Below, piece by piece: positions 1-6,530 of a stretch of 8,811 nt of DNA (position 1 is its first letter; each line of letters starts with the position of its first letter). The DNA lies in NCBI GenBank assembly GCA_011042705.1, contig DRBW01000238.1, positions 1-8,811 on the forward strand, given 5' to 3'. Origin of the DNA: Caldifarciminota bacterium. GTDB taxonomy: Bacteria > Hydrothermota > Hydrothermia > B15-G9 > DRBW01. A program made the position numbers and the translations under genes. A model generated the notes under the pieces. It was not told the origin of the DNA, made no database searches, and was given only the letters and a program-made list of their open reading frames with translations.

Positions 1-2264
1 TCCCCCGATTCATAGAGGATTGCCTTGTCTGTGTATTCGGAAATCTCGCTGGATTGTCTGATGGGTATTCTGCCGATGAATATATCGGCAGCGTTGTCTC
101 CGCCAGAGCCGTCCATGTCGGCGTAAAAATCGTCATAGGCGCCTCTGAGGTCGTTGTTCACGTCTATTATCTCCCAGGGCTCGTAGGGCGGCACTATGTT
201 CCCTCCAGTTCCCCAGCGATTTTTGTAGTCGTAGGTGCCGTCCCCCATAAGAACCAGATATGTGGGCTCCCTCGTGCCATTGTCATATATATATTTGACG
301 AAGTTCCTTATGGCAACCGGATCGGGCAGGCCGAAGCCGAATTCGTCGAATATATCTTCAATTGCGTAACCCCTTGCATTTCCGGAGGTCAATTTGAAGG
401 CGGAATCGCCGACGTCAAAAAGGTAAAGATGATCGCTTCTCCATCGGAGCAGGCGTTCGCAGGCGCCGAGGTATCTCCTTGCCGTTATCAATATGTAATC
501 GACACCGTCGGTTTCTGAGCGAAGATTCCTCAGCGTTTTGAGGGCGATACTGAGGGGCCTCTTTACGCCGTTTGCCGCGAAGTAAACTTTACCCGCGTGC
601 AGTGTGTCCGAGAATTCGAAGGACCCATCGGAGGACCTGACGTTTTCGATGAGGGCCGGATTCAGCGGATCGGTGATCTCCAGGAGATAGGCGGGTTTCT
701 CGCCCGAGAAGCGGCGGTTGTAAATGCCCCAGGGTTCAACGGAGGCAAAATAGTAGTGAGATTGACCTCCATCATATGTGAGCCTTCTCCTGTAATGCAG
801 GTCCAGGTAGTCGAGGTACACCTTATCGGTGGAGTCCACGGTGCCGGGGGCAGCTTTGAGCCGGAGCGTTATGGTGTTTTCGCCGTCCTGAAGGCCCGAG
901 ATGGCGACGCTGGTCCTGTAAAGGGTGATTCCGCTGACCCAGAAACTGTCCTGGGGTGTCCCATTCAGCTCGACGATTATCTGACGGAGGATACCTGTTC
1001 CCCCCACCAGGGAGACCGAAAGGCTTCCCGACGATGAAGCGAGCGGTTCAACGACGAAGACGAAACTCGTGTCCTTCTCCGAAACCAGCTTGTTCCTCTG
1101 GATAACCTCGCCCTCCCAGAGTATGCCCTTTCTTCCAAAATTCGTGAGGTTTTCCTCGTGCCTCAAGTAGGCATCGGATTCCTCGATGGAAGGCGCCGAA
1201 GCGGACGGAGTCCCGTCCTTTTCCGCCATCAGTGTTCCCCCTGATTCGGAGAGGACTCCGAGCCAGTAAACGTTGGTGTCGGCATAGGGATGTTCGAAAT
1301 ATCTGAATTTGCCCGTGACATAGCGATACCGCTTTAAGGGCAAACCGTAAAAGAGTACTCTGTCGCTTCCGTTGAAATATCCGTCTCCGTCGTCCTCGAT
1401 CTTCATCGCGGTCATTTTCATTGATGTGTAGGCCGAGTCGATAGATGAAGGAAGGGTGTCTCCGCCGTAGCTGAAGAGAACGAGAGAGCTCGTGGGGATA
1501 TTCTCGGGCAGGCCCAGTTCTCTCAGGTCGGCGTAACGTATCTCATAAAGGCCGGCGTCCAGTATCTTGATTTTGAACCATATTCCGGCGGCGTCGAAGG
1601 GATTTTCTGATTTCGGCGCCCTGCCCTTTACCCTCCACTTTTTCCCCTGTTCGTAATTAACAAAGAGCGAGGAATAAATTTTCTCAAAAGGATCGGGCCC
1701 GCGATAGGGTGATTCCCCGGGTGCCCCCTTCCCATAAGTAACCTGAATCTCCATTTGCCTCGCCACTTCGAGGTCATTGCTGCTGGGCTTATAGCGAAAG
1801 GGATAGATCCTGATGGCCGCGTAGCGCTGATGCCTCATTGTATAGGGGCCCTCGATCTCGTAGTAGGTGGGGGGATAATAGAAATTGGACCTGTAGAATT
1901 CCTCATCGGGCCTGTAGAGTTCCGTCAGTCCATCGTCGGCGTATTCAGGAGATGGTAATAGCGGCCTGTTTAACCTTATGTGTTCTCCTTTCCTGACCGA
2001 CAGCCTCACTCGCGGAACTGCTCCGGGCGGAAGTGCCACATGAAGGACGTAATAGGGAAGACGGGGTTTTCCCCTTTCGTCGGCCGCCGAATATCCACCT
2101 CTCAGGGCTGTGAAAGGGCCTGATGGGCTCTCGATAGTGAATGTATCCAGTTCCGTCAATGAAAAGAGGACATCTATTCCTTCTTCTCCCTTTGAGAGGA
2201 CCTCAAAGCTTCCCCCTTTCTGGGGGAACAGGCTTAGAAGAACGGAGAGTATAAGAGCGTTCAT
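1..2264 (-). CDS. Exported peptidase C25 (gingipain/PorU-like), 3' end outside window
   Basis: About 754 codons are readable with no stop, running off the left edge. The start at 2264 follows a strong Shine-Dalgarno (AAGGAGG, 4 nt spacing) and gives a short hydrophobic N-terminus (MNALILSVLLSLF), a plausible though weakly charged signal peptide, so export is expected. Residues about 20-570 look like the beta-rich N-terminal region of PorU-type proteins: YEIRYADLRELGLP near 240, a D/G-rich strand-turn (DDGDGYFNGSDRVLFYG) near 290, and YLDYLDLHYRR near 484. The C25 caspase-like fold begins near 570, with DYILITA near 590, YLVLMGDGTYDYK near 667, and a DGSGGDN...IFIGRIP segment near 717-735. In gingipains the catalytic His and Cys come after this IGR strand, so they lie beyond the edge and activity cannot be judged. 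The family includes the type IX secretion sortase PorU and secreted cysteine proteases; no C-terminal sorting domain can be seen. It overlaps the upstream zinc-ribbon gene by ATGA. The family call is firm; the role as sortase or protease is open. Confidence 0.85.
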   Translation of the reverse strand, partial: MNALILSVLLSLFPQKGGSFEVLSKGEEGIDVLFSLTELDTFTIESPSGPFTALRGGYSAADERGKPRLPYYVLHVALPPGAVPRVRLSVRKGEHIRLNRPLLPSPEYADDGLTELYRPDEEFYRSNFYYPPTYYEIEGPYTMRHQRYAAIRIYPFRYKPSSNDLEVARQMEIQVTYGKGAPGESPYRGPDPFEKIYSSLFVNYEQGKKWRVKGRAPKSENPFDAAGIWFKIKILDAGLYEIRYADLRELGLPENIPTSSLVLFSYGGDTLPSSIDSAYTSMKMTAMKIEDDGDGYFNGSDRVLFYGLPLKRYRYVTGKFRYFEHPYADTNVYWLGVLSESGGTLMAEKDGTPSASAPSIEESDAYLRHEENLTNFGRKGILWEGEVIQRNKLVSEKDTSFVFVVEPLASSSGSLSVSLVGGTGILRQIIVELNGTPQDSFWVSGITLYRTSVAISGLQDGENTITLRLKAAPGTVDSTDKVYLDYLDLHYRRRLTYDGGQSHYYFASVEPWGIYNRRFSGEKPAYLLEITDPLNPALIENVRSSDGSFEFSDTLHAGKVYFAANGVKRPLSIALKTLRNLRSETDGVDYILITARRYLGACERLLRWRSDHLYLFDVGDSAFKLTSGNARGYAIEDIFDEFGFGLPDPVAIRNFVKYIYDNGTREPTYLVLMGDGTYDYKNRWGTGGNIVPPYEPWEIIDVNNDLRGAYDDFYADMDGSGGDNAADIFIGRIPIRQSSEISEYTDKAILYESG

Positions 2265-2431
2265 TCTGCCTCCTTGGCTTCATCGAGGAGCAATATGGGG
2301 ATTCCATCCTCGACGGGAAATTTAAGCTTGCACCGGGGGCAGATGAGAGTATCTTCTCGATCGGAATAAGTCAGATCGCCGTGACATACGGGACAGGCGA
2401 GAAATTGCAACAATTCTTCCCTCAAAGGCAT
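2261..2431 (-). CDS. Trm112/YcaR-type small zinc-ribbon protein, 56 aa
   Basis: A 56-residue protein starting MPLREELLQFLACPVC. It has two CxxC knuckles (C13/C16 and C31/C34) expected to bind one zinc, followed by the family's typical 'FPVEDGIPILL' ending. This is the pattern of the Trm112 family (UPF0434, E. coli YcaR). In eukaryotes and archaea Trm112 activates SAM methyltransferases; in bacteria the role is mostly unknown, and the family often sits beside methyltransferases or cell-envelope genes. The start is set by a strong AGGAGGT 5 nt upstream. Its TGA overlaps the ATG of the C25 peptidase gene, so the two are translated as a pair. A YqeM-like methyltransferase lies two genes upstream, a possible but unproven partner. 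The length is normal for the family. Confidence 0.88.
   Translation of the reverse strand: MPLREELLQFLACPVCHGDLTYSDREDTLICPRCKLKFPVEDGIPILLLDEAKEAE
2269..2275 (-). promoter_or_regulatory. Shine-Dalgarno of the C25 peptidase gene
   Basis: AAGGAGG on the minus strand lies 4 nt before the ATG at 2264 and inside the last codons of the upstream zinc-ribbon gene. It fixes the peptidase start and shows that this gene can be initiated on its own as well as by coupling through the ATGA overlap. Confidence 0.8.
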
Positions 2432-2436
2432 GGATT

Positions 2437-2443
2437 ACCTCCT
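2437..2443 (-). promoter_or_regulatory. Shine-Dalgarno of the Trm112-like gene
   Basis: AGGAGGT on the minus strand is 5 nt before the ATG at 2431, an ideal match and spacing. It contrasts with the three other transcription-unit starts in the window, which lack a usable Shine-Dalgarno. Confidence 0.8.
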
Positions 2444-2461
2444 CTTGAAGATTTGTCCAAT

Positions 2462-2490
2462 AGTATATCTTTTTACGGGACTTAATTCAA
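2462..2490 (-). promoter_or_regulatory. Predicted sigma-70-type promoter for the zinc-ribbon/peptidase operon
   Basis: On the minus strand, TTGAAT (2490-2485), a 17-nt spacer and TATACT (2467-2462) form a good promoter in the 60-bp gap after endonuclease Q. The start of transcription would fall near 2455, giving a leader of about 24 nt that carries the Shine-Dalgarno. I see no terminator hairpin in this gap, so read-through from the endonuclease Q gene is also possible. Confidence 0.6.
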
Positions 2491-2491
2491 G

Positions 2492-3718
2492 CTAAAAAAG
2501 GCTCATCTGGGGTTTTTCGGGTTCCTCCTCGAAGATCTTTATGATCCCGTAGACGCCGTCGTAACCCGGAACTATCTTGAGCTTTCCTTCCCTTGCGCGG
2601 ATTATTCCCTCCGCTATCCTCGGAGCGGTGACTTTCTCGAGTTCAACTCGTTCAACGTCCAGAAGGACGTTAAGCTCGTTCTCAAAAGCTCTCGTTAGTT
2701 TTTCGTATTCAGCCTTCACCGACTTTGTTTCCACGCCCGTTCCGAGGGCTTCCGCGATGATTTCTTCAAGGGGGACGAGGTTCCTGTATGGAATAGCGCC
2801 TTCGGGCACGAATCCCTCGGGCCTGTCGGCCAGTTCCTCCACGCGGTGCAGTACGCCCACCGTGAGTGGACGGCCACAGACGGGGCAGATATTACCCATC
2901 TTTATGGATTCCCGGGGCTTAAGGCGAACGTCGCAACTTCTATGACCATCATAGTGATATTTTCCTTCCTCCGGATAAAATTCTATGGTAAAAAGGAAAG
3001 TTCCCCTGTCCTTTTTCTCCAGCGTCTCTTTGAGCTCATAGTAATCGAGCTTGCGAGCGAATACATTGGCTTCTCTGGCGATACGGTGAGGAGAATGGGC
3101 ATCGGAGTTTGACACGAGGACATATCTGTCGAGCTGTGAGAGCCTCCAGTTCATCGGAGGATCCGAAGACAGCCCCGTCTCGAGGGCTGTCACGCGATCG
3201 GCGTATTTCCCGAAGCATTCCTCCACCGAATCGAAGCCCGAGTTGGCCCCGAAAAGTGAGAACCAGGGGGTCCAGATGTGAGCCGGGATTATCATTATGT
3301 CCTCGGATATCTCCATGAGGATCTCCGTCATCTTCTCGACGTCCAGCCCGAAGGTCGGCCTCCCGTCGGCTGTCAGGCTCCCGAAGGCTGCCATTCTCGA
3401 GGAAAATCTTTCAGCCTTTTCGAAATCGGGGAAGAGCAGAACGATGTGGATCTTCCTGAGCCGGCCATCCTTTTTATAGATGTTTGAAACTTCGCCCGAG
3501 AGGATAAAGTCAACGCCGTCGTACTGGAAGATGCCTCTGCCCGCTGGTTTCAGTTTCTCCCTGAGTTCTTTTCTCCATTCGGGGTGTGTTATATCTCCTG
3601 TTCCCAGGAGATTTACACCCTTTATCTTCGCGGTTTTCGCGAGGGTTTCCAGATTCATGTCTTTGGAAGTCGCCCTCGAATACCTCGTGTGTATATGGAG
3701 ATCGGCGACGTATCTCAT
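2492..3718 (-). CDS. endoQ: Endonuclease Q (PHP-domain DNA repair nuclease)
   Basis: 408 residues, the usual length for EndoQ. The PHP metal-binding motifs occur in order: DLHIH (H8, H10), GTGD (D42) followed by H45, SGEVSN (E76), KIHIV (H91), PAHIWTPW (H147) and SNSDAHSPHR (D206, H208). A cysteine-rich zinc-binding segment follows: C262, then NICPVCGRPLTVGVLHRVEELADR (C278, C281), a hallmark of the family. EndoQ is known to nick DNA 5' of uracil, hypoxanthine, xanthine and abasic sites, starting a repair route for deaminated bases. It is best known from Thermococcales and is scattered in bacteria. The last five residues are QMSLF, which fits the bacterial beta-clamp binding consensus QL(S/D)LF. 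The start is set by the ATGA overlap with the upstream methyltransferase gene; no separate Shine-Dalgarno is evident, so translation is probably coupled. Family assignment is strong; substrate range is taken from the family. Confidence 0.93.
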   Translation of the reverse strand: MRYVADLHIHTRYSRATSKDMNLETLAKTAKIKGVNLLGTGDITHPEWRKELREKLKPAGRGIFQYDGVDFILSGEVSNIYKKDGRLRKIHIVLLFPDFEKAERFSSRMAAFGSLTADGRPTFGLDVEKMTEILMEISEDIMIIPAHIWTPWFSLFGANSGFDSVEECFGKYADRVTALETGLSSDPPMNWRLSQLDRYVLVSNSDAHSPHRIAREANVFARKLDYYELKETLEKKDRGTFLFTIEFYPEEGKYHYDGHRSCDVRLKPRESIKMGNICPVCGRPLTVGVLHRVEELADRPEGFVPEGAIPYRNLVPLEEIIAEALGTGVETKSVKAEYEKLTRAFENELNVLLDVERVELEKVTAPRIAEGIIRAREGKLKIVPGYDGVYGIIKIFEEEPEKPQMSLF

Positions 3719-4461
3719 TTTGCCATGTAAGTTATTCTGAGAGTGGTGGGGGAAGGGGGCCTGAAGGAAAGGTGTTCGAAGGCATAAACTCTCTCAAAGC
3801 CCGCCTCCCTCAGAAGCCTCTCTACTACTTCCCTCTCATAACCTTTTTCCAGGTGTACCTCGTCTATCCTGTTGAAGAGGCCCTTTCCAAGTGGAACGAG
3901 AAGGGTGATGTGCAGCCTTGATGTTCCCTTTTTCCTGTTATAACTGGTCCTCCAGATAGAAATGAGGTCGTCATCTTCCTTTACCCTGACGTTGTCCCCC
4001 CAATAGTAGCGCAGGCAATAGGGCGTGTTAAGGTCGAATATGAAGGGAGCCCCTTCTTCGAGGTGAATGCGTGTCCTCTCGAAAGCTCTGAAAAGATCTT
4101 TTTCCTTCAGCAGGTTATTCAGGGAATCGAAAAGGCACAGGGCGGCATCGAATTTCTCATCCAGCTTCAACTCCCTTATGTCCTGCCGAATAAATCTGAC
4201 CCTGTCGCCCTCCTTCAGCTTGCTCCGGGCGACCTCCAGCATTTCTTCGGATTTGTCCACGCCCACGACTTCGTACCCGCGATCGGCAAGAAGGAGGGTG
4301 GGGGTGCCGGTCCCGCAGGCGAGATCCAGGATCCTGTGTGGCCGAGTTCCTGCGTAAGAAAAGAGCTCCTCGATGTATTTGATCCAGGCTCCGTAGTTCA
4401 CGTCGGACATAAGCCGGTCATAGTAAGGCGCGATGGAGGTGAAGGATTCGTTCGCTTTCAT
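3715..4461 (-). CDS. Class I SAM-dependent methyltransferase, YqeM-like
   Basis: 248 residues. The N-terminus (FTSIAPYYDRLMSDVNYGAWIKYI) is typical of the YqeM-like group. Motif I, ILDLACGTGTPTLLLA, is at 44-59; the acidic residue after strand 2 is D69 (VVGVDKSEEML); D94 follows in QDIREL; the strand-4 segment is ALCLFDSLNNL at 107-117. The second half (about 140-240) carries the extra beta region of this group, with FIFDLNTPY and a final strand reaching RITYMAK. The enzyme should transfer a methyl group from SAM in the cytoplasm; the acceptor is unknown for the family. There is no Shine-Dalgarno, and a near-perfect promoter lies right in front, so the mRNA may be leaderless. The stop overlaps the endonuclease Q start (ATGA), which puts the two in one operon. 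The neighbouring Trm112-like protein could be a partner, but nothing in the sequence proves it. Confidence 0.9.
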   Translation of the reverse strand: MKANESFTSIAPYYDRLMSDVNYGAWIKYIEELFSYAGTRPHRILDLACGTGTPTLLLADRGYEVVGVDKSEEMLEVARSKLKEGDRVRFIRQDIRELKLDEKFDAALCLFDSLNNLLKEKDLFRAFERTRIHLEEGAPFIFDLNTPYCLRYYWGDNVRVKEDDDLISIWRTSYNRKKGTSRLHITLLVPLGKGLFNRIDEVHLEKGYEREVVERLLREAGFERVYAFEHLSFRPPSPTTLRITYMAK

Positions 4462-4470
4462 AGAGGAAAA

Positions 4471-4499
4471 ATTAAAAACCAGTGCCCTTTTTCTGTCAA
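4471..4499 (-). promoter_or_regulatory. Near-consensus promoter of the methyltransferase-endoQ operon, predicted leaderless
   Basis: On the minus strand a perfect TTGACA (4499-4494), a 17-nt spacer and TTTAAT (4476-4471) precede the ATG at 4461. Only 9 nt separate the -10 box from the ATG, so transcription would start within 2-3 nt of the start codon, and no Shine-Dalgarno is present. The -35 box overlaps the TGA (4498-4496) of the upstream MFS gene. Confidence 0.7.
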
Positions 4500-5689
4500 G
4501 CTTGCGCCCTCGGTTTCTCCACGGTTAAGAGGAGCAACAGGATTGCCGATAAGAAGGCCATGAAGGCCCCGAAATAAAAGGGAGCGCTCGGAGATACCCT
4601 GTCCCAGAGAATTCCGGCTATAAAGCTGGCCGGGAATAAAAGCAGGCCTATAACCATGTGGTAGATCCCGTATGCTGTGCCCCTTCGGCTTTCGTCCACC
4701 AGGTCGGCCACGAAGGCCCTGCCCACTCCCTCGGTGAAGCCGTAATATATCCCGTAGAGACCCCAGAGAAGCCAGAGGAAAGAGGGCGATCTCAATAAGG
4801 CGAAGAGCAGGTACACGAGGCCGTAGACGGCGAAACCAGCCCCGATTGTGGCCTTCCTCCCGATTTTATCCGAAAGGGAGCCCAGAGGCATGGCGGAAAG
4901 GGCGTAGATGATGTTGAAGGTCATGTAGAGAAGCGGTATCTCCGTGTAGTTGAAGCCTATGTTTTGGGACCGCAGAATGAGGAAGGTATCAGAGGAATTC
5001 CCCAGGGCAAAAATTCCCATCACAAAGAGAAAGGCGAGAAAGTGACGGGGCATTGACCTCAGCGTGCCCAGAAAGGCCCTTCTCTCCCTTTTTTCTCTGG
5101 CTTTTTCCGTTACGAAAAGGAGAAGTATCACGAAGGCGATGAAACCGGGCACGAAGGCGGAGAGAAACACCAGCCTGAGGCTCTTAGCCTCGGGGAAGTA
5201 CCCTTTGAAGATGTTGAGGAGGCCGTAAGCCAGGAGAGGGCCCACGACGGCTCCCAGCGTGTCCATGGCTCTATGGAATCCGAAGGCCTTTCCCCGAGAT
5301 GTTTTATCGACGGTTTCGGCAATGAGGGCATCTCTCGGCGAGGTCCTGATGCCTTTTCCGGTTCGGTCGAGAAATCTGGCTATGAGTACGTGAACCCATC
5401 TGGTGGCAAGCCCCACGGTGGGCTTTGATATCGTGGACAGGCCGTAGCCGAGGAGGACTAAGGGCTTTCTCCTTTTGACCCTGTCTGAGATGTAACCGGA
5501 GAAGGTTTTCAGGATGCTGGCAGTGGCCTCCGCTATGCCCTCGATTAGTCCGAGGAACGATGCCCCAACGCCCAGCACCGATGTGAGGAACAGGGGGATC
5601 AGGGGATAGATCATTTCCGACGAGATATCGGTAAAGAAACTAACAAAGCCAAATACCACGACGTTTCTCGGAAGCTTTTTCTTTTCCAT
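4496..5689 (-). CDS. MFS transporter, 12-TM (MJ1317-like group)
   Basis: 397 residues from the chosen ATG at 5689 (MEKKKLPRNVVVFGF). The protein is hydrophobic throughout, with about 12 membrane segments in two halves. The first half has FFTDISSEMIYPLIPLF at 18-34, MFS motif A GYISDRVKRRK at 65-75, and RFLDRTGKGIRTSPRDALIAE at 105-125, the signature of this branch. The second half has NSSDTF at 231-236 and a second motif A, GSLSDKIGRK, at 270-279. It is an inner-membrane secondary transporter, probably exporting small molecules; the substrate is unknown. An earlier in-frame ATG at 5797 would add 36 hydrophilic, Cys/His-containing residues, overlap the divergent gene and lack family resemblance, so I reject it. 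The start codon has no Shine-Dalgarno at normal distance; AAAGGTGAAG lies about 25 nt away. Confidence 0.9.
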   Translation of the reverse strand: MEKKKLPRNVVVFGFVSFFTDISSEMIYPLIPLFLTSVLGVGASFLGLIEGIAEATASILKTFSGYISDRVKRRKPLVLLGYGLSTISKPTVGLATRWVHVLIARFLDRTGKGIRTSPRDALIAETVDKTSRGKAFGFHRAMDTLGAVVGPLLAYGLLNIFKGYFPEAKSLRLVFLSAFVPGFIAFVILLLFVTEKAREKRERRAFLGTLRSMPRHFLAFLFVMGIFALGNSSDTFLILRSQNIGFNYTEIPLLYMTFNIIYALSAMPLGSLSDKIGRKATIGAGFAVYGLVYLLFALLRSPSFLWLLWGLYGIYYGFTEGVGRAFVADLVDESRRGTAYGIYHMVIGLLLFPASFIAGILWDRVSPSAPFYFGAFMAFLSAILLLLLTVEKPRAQA

Positions 5690-5695
5690 GTCGTT

Positions 5696-5725
5696 ATGAT
5701 AAAGAAATTCATCTTCACCTTTCAA
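5696..5725 (-). promoter_or_regulatory. Predicted promoter of the MFS gene, leaderless
   Basis: On the minus strand TTGAAA (5725-5720), an 18-nt spacer and TATCAT (5701-5696) end 6 nt before the ATG at 5689. Transcription would start at about the A of the ATG. The match is moderate, and an alternative reading with a longer leader using the AAAGGTGAAG at about 5723-5714 cannot be excluded. Confidence 0.45.
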
Positions 5726-5750
5726 ACACTTTTGTCGAAGTTCGAATGTG

Positions 5751-5779
5751 TTGCGCCCCGGAGTGCAATGGGCGATAAT
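5751..5779 (+). promoter_or_regulatory. Possible promoter of the PhaR/phasin-like gene
   Basis: TTGCGC (5751-5756), a 17-nt spacer and GATAAT (5774-5779) end 7 nt before the ATG at 5787. The -10 box is good and the -35 box poor. The predicted start of transcription falls at or next to the ATG. The only purine run (AAAGG, 5780-5784) is 2 nt from the ATG, too close for a normal Shine-Dalgarno. Confidence 0.4.
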
Positions 5780-5786
5780 AAAGGCG

Positions 5787-6392
5787 ATGAAGCACATAAT
5801 TCACAAATACTCGAATCGCCGACTTTACGACGTCACCGAGAAAAAAGTCGTAACGCTGGCAGACCTGCGATCCCTCGTGGAAAAGGGAGAGGAGATCAAA
5901 GTACTCGACAGGAAGACCGGAAGGGACATTACGGAGATGACTCTCGCGAGGGCAGTGCTCAGGGAACAGGGCAGAAGGGGCTTTTTCCATATGCCCATTT
6001 TCCTTAAAGAAATATTCGGCAGCAAGAAAGGCGTGGCCGATTTTTTCAGGAGCGGTTTTTCGGCGGGATGGGGCATGTTCGGGTTTTTTGGCTATAAAAC
6101 CCGCGAGTTTCTCTCCAAGATGGTGCAGAGAGGGTATATCTCAAAGGGAGAAGGGGAGAGGTTGATACGTGTTCTGGAAGGTGGGGAGGAAACAGACCCT
6201 CAGCTCAAGAACCTTATCGAAAGGGTGCTCAGGGAGGCCCTTGTAGAACTGGGAATTCCCTCTAAGGAAGAGATCGACGAGCTCCGGGAGGAACTCGATA
6301 AGACACGCAGGGAACTCGAGCTCCTTCGAAAAAAGCTGAAAGTGATTACAGGGGACAGCGACTATCTCGAGGAGGGCAGAGAACCTCATTGA
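5787..6392 (+). CDS. PHA regulator-type DNA-binding domain joined to a phasin-like helical tail
   Basis: 201 residues from the ATG at 5787. Residues 1-61 (HKYSNRRLYD, then VVTLADLRSLVEKGE and VLDRKTGRDIT) match the N-terminal DNA-binding domain of PhaR, the regulator of polyhydroxyalkanoate (PHA) accumulation. Residues 65-105 are glycine/phenylalanine-rich (FFRSGFSAGWGMFGFFGY), suggesting contact with a hydrophobic surface. Residues 106-186 resemble the phasin-like family COG3937: FLSKMVQRGYISKGEGERLI, then LGIPSKEEIDELREEL running into a charged coiled coil (about 158-186). PhaR proteins bind both DNA and PHA granules and repress phasin genes; here both properties may sit in one chain. No PHA synthase or other PHA gene is in the window, so the link to PHA is by family only. 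The start at 5748 (13 residues earlier) lacks homology and is rejected. The gene is divergent from the MFS gene and ends at a likely terminator. Confidence 0.88.
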   Translation: MKHIIHKYSNRRLYDVTEKKVVTLADLRSLVEKGEEIKVLDRKTGRDITEMTLARAVLREQGRRGFFHMPIFLKEIFGSKKGVADFFRSGFSAGWGMFGFFGYKTREFLSKMVQRGYISKGEGERLIRVLEGGEETDPQLKNLIERVLREALVELGIPSKEEIDELREELDKTRRELELLRKKLKVITGDSDYLEEGREPH

Positions 6393-6421
6393 TATCAAGG
6401 GGTTAATTGTTTTTTTGTTTT
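6382..6421 (+). terminator. Probable intrinsic terminator after the PhaR-like gene
   Basis: AACCTC (6382-6387) pairs with GGGGTT (6399-6404), one pair being a wobble. The loop contains the palindrome TTGATATCAA, and a T-rich tract (6407-6421) follows. The stem spans the stop codon. It would separate the protein gene from the rRNA transcription unit; the stem is short, so strength is uncertain. Confidence 0.5.
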
Positions 6422-6446
6422 CCACCGAAATTCACCCACGAAAAAC

Positions 6447-6475
6447 TTGACAAAAAGGGGGGAGGTGCTTATTAT
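6447..6475 (+). promoter_or_regulatory. Strong promoter of the free-standing 23S rRNA gene
   Basis: A perfect TTGACA (6447-6452), a 17-nt spacer and TATTAT (6470-6475) lie about 55 bp before mature 23S. This is the best promoter in the window, as expected for rRNA. Transcription should start near 6482. I see no boxA-like antiterminator in the short leader. Confidence 0.8.
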
Positions 6476-6481
6476 ATATCC

Positions 6482-6530
6482 CGCCTTGAGGACAGGTTTA
6501 TTGAAAATAAAGTGGATTGGTTGAGTAGGT
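6482..6530 (+). other. Short leader of the 23S precursor
   Basis: About 49 nt separate the predicted transcription start from the first conserved 23S bases. It holds no 16S gene, tRNA or open reading frame. It probably contains the 5' half of a processing stem whose partner would lie after the 23S 3' end, outside the window. Confidence 0.5.

Noticed and set aside
54..2325. Plus-strand open frames (54-518, 597-1037, 1755-1958, 2110-2325)
   Set aside because: They lie antisense to the continuous 754-codon C25 peptidase frame, have no ribosome binding sites and no recognisable domains.
2577..4563. Plus-strand open frames antisense to endonuclease Q and the methyltransferase
   Set aside because: Low-complexity or Ser/Arg-rich shadow translations of two well-supported minus-strand genes.
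5611..5712. Short minus-strand frame starting at 5712, just after AAAGGTGA (about 33 codons), as a possible leader peptide
   Set aside because: It overlaps the MFS start in another frame, its start would lie inside the predicted promoter, and its codons follow the MFS coding sequence; the purine run alone is weak evidence.
5748..5786. Upstream start for the PhaR-like protein at 5748
   Set aside because: The extra 13 residues are outside the conserved domain and cover the probable -10 box; the ATG at 5787 fits the family.
5690..5797. Upstream start for the MFS protein at 5797
   Set aside because: It adds 36 residues unlike the family, overlaps the divergent gene and has no Shine-Dalgarno; the ATG at 5689 gives the usual N-terminus.
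6393..6530. A tRNA or the end of a 16S gene before the 23S gene
   Set aside because: No cloverleaf, no anti-Shine-Dalgarno 16S end and no conserved 16S blocks; only a terminator, promoter and short leader are visible.
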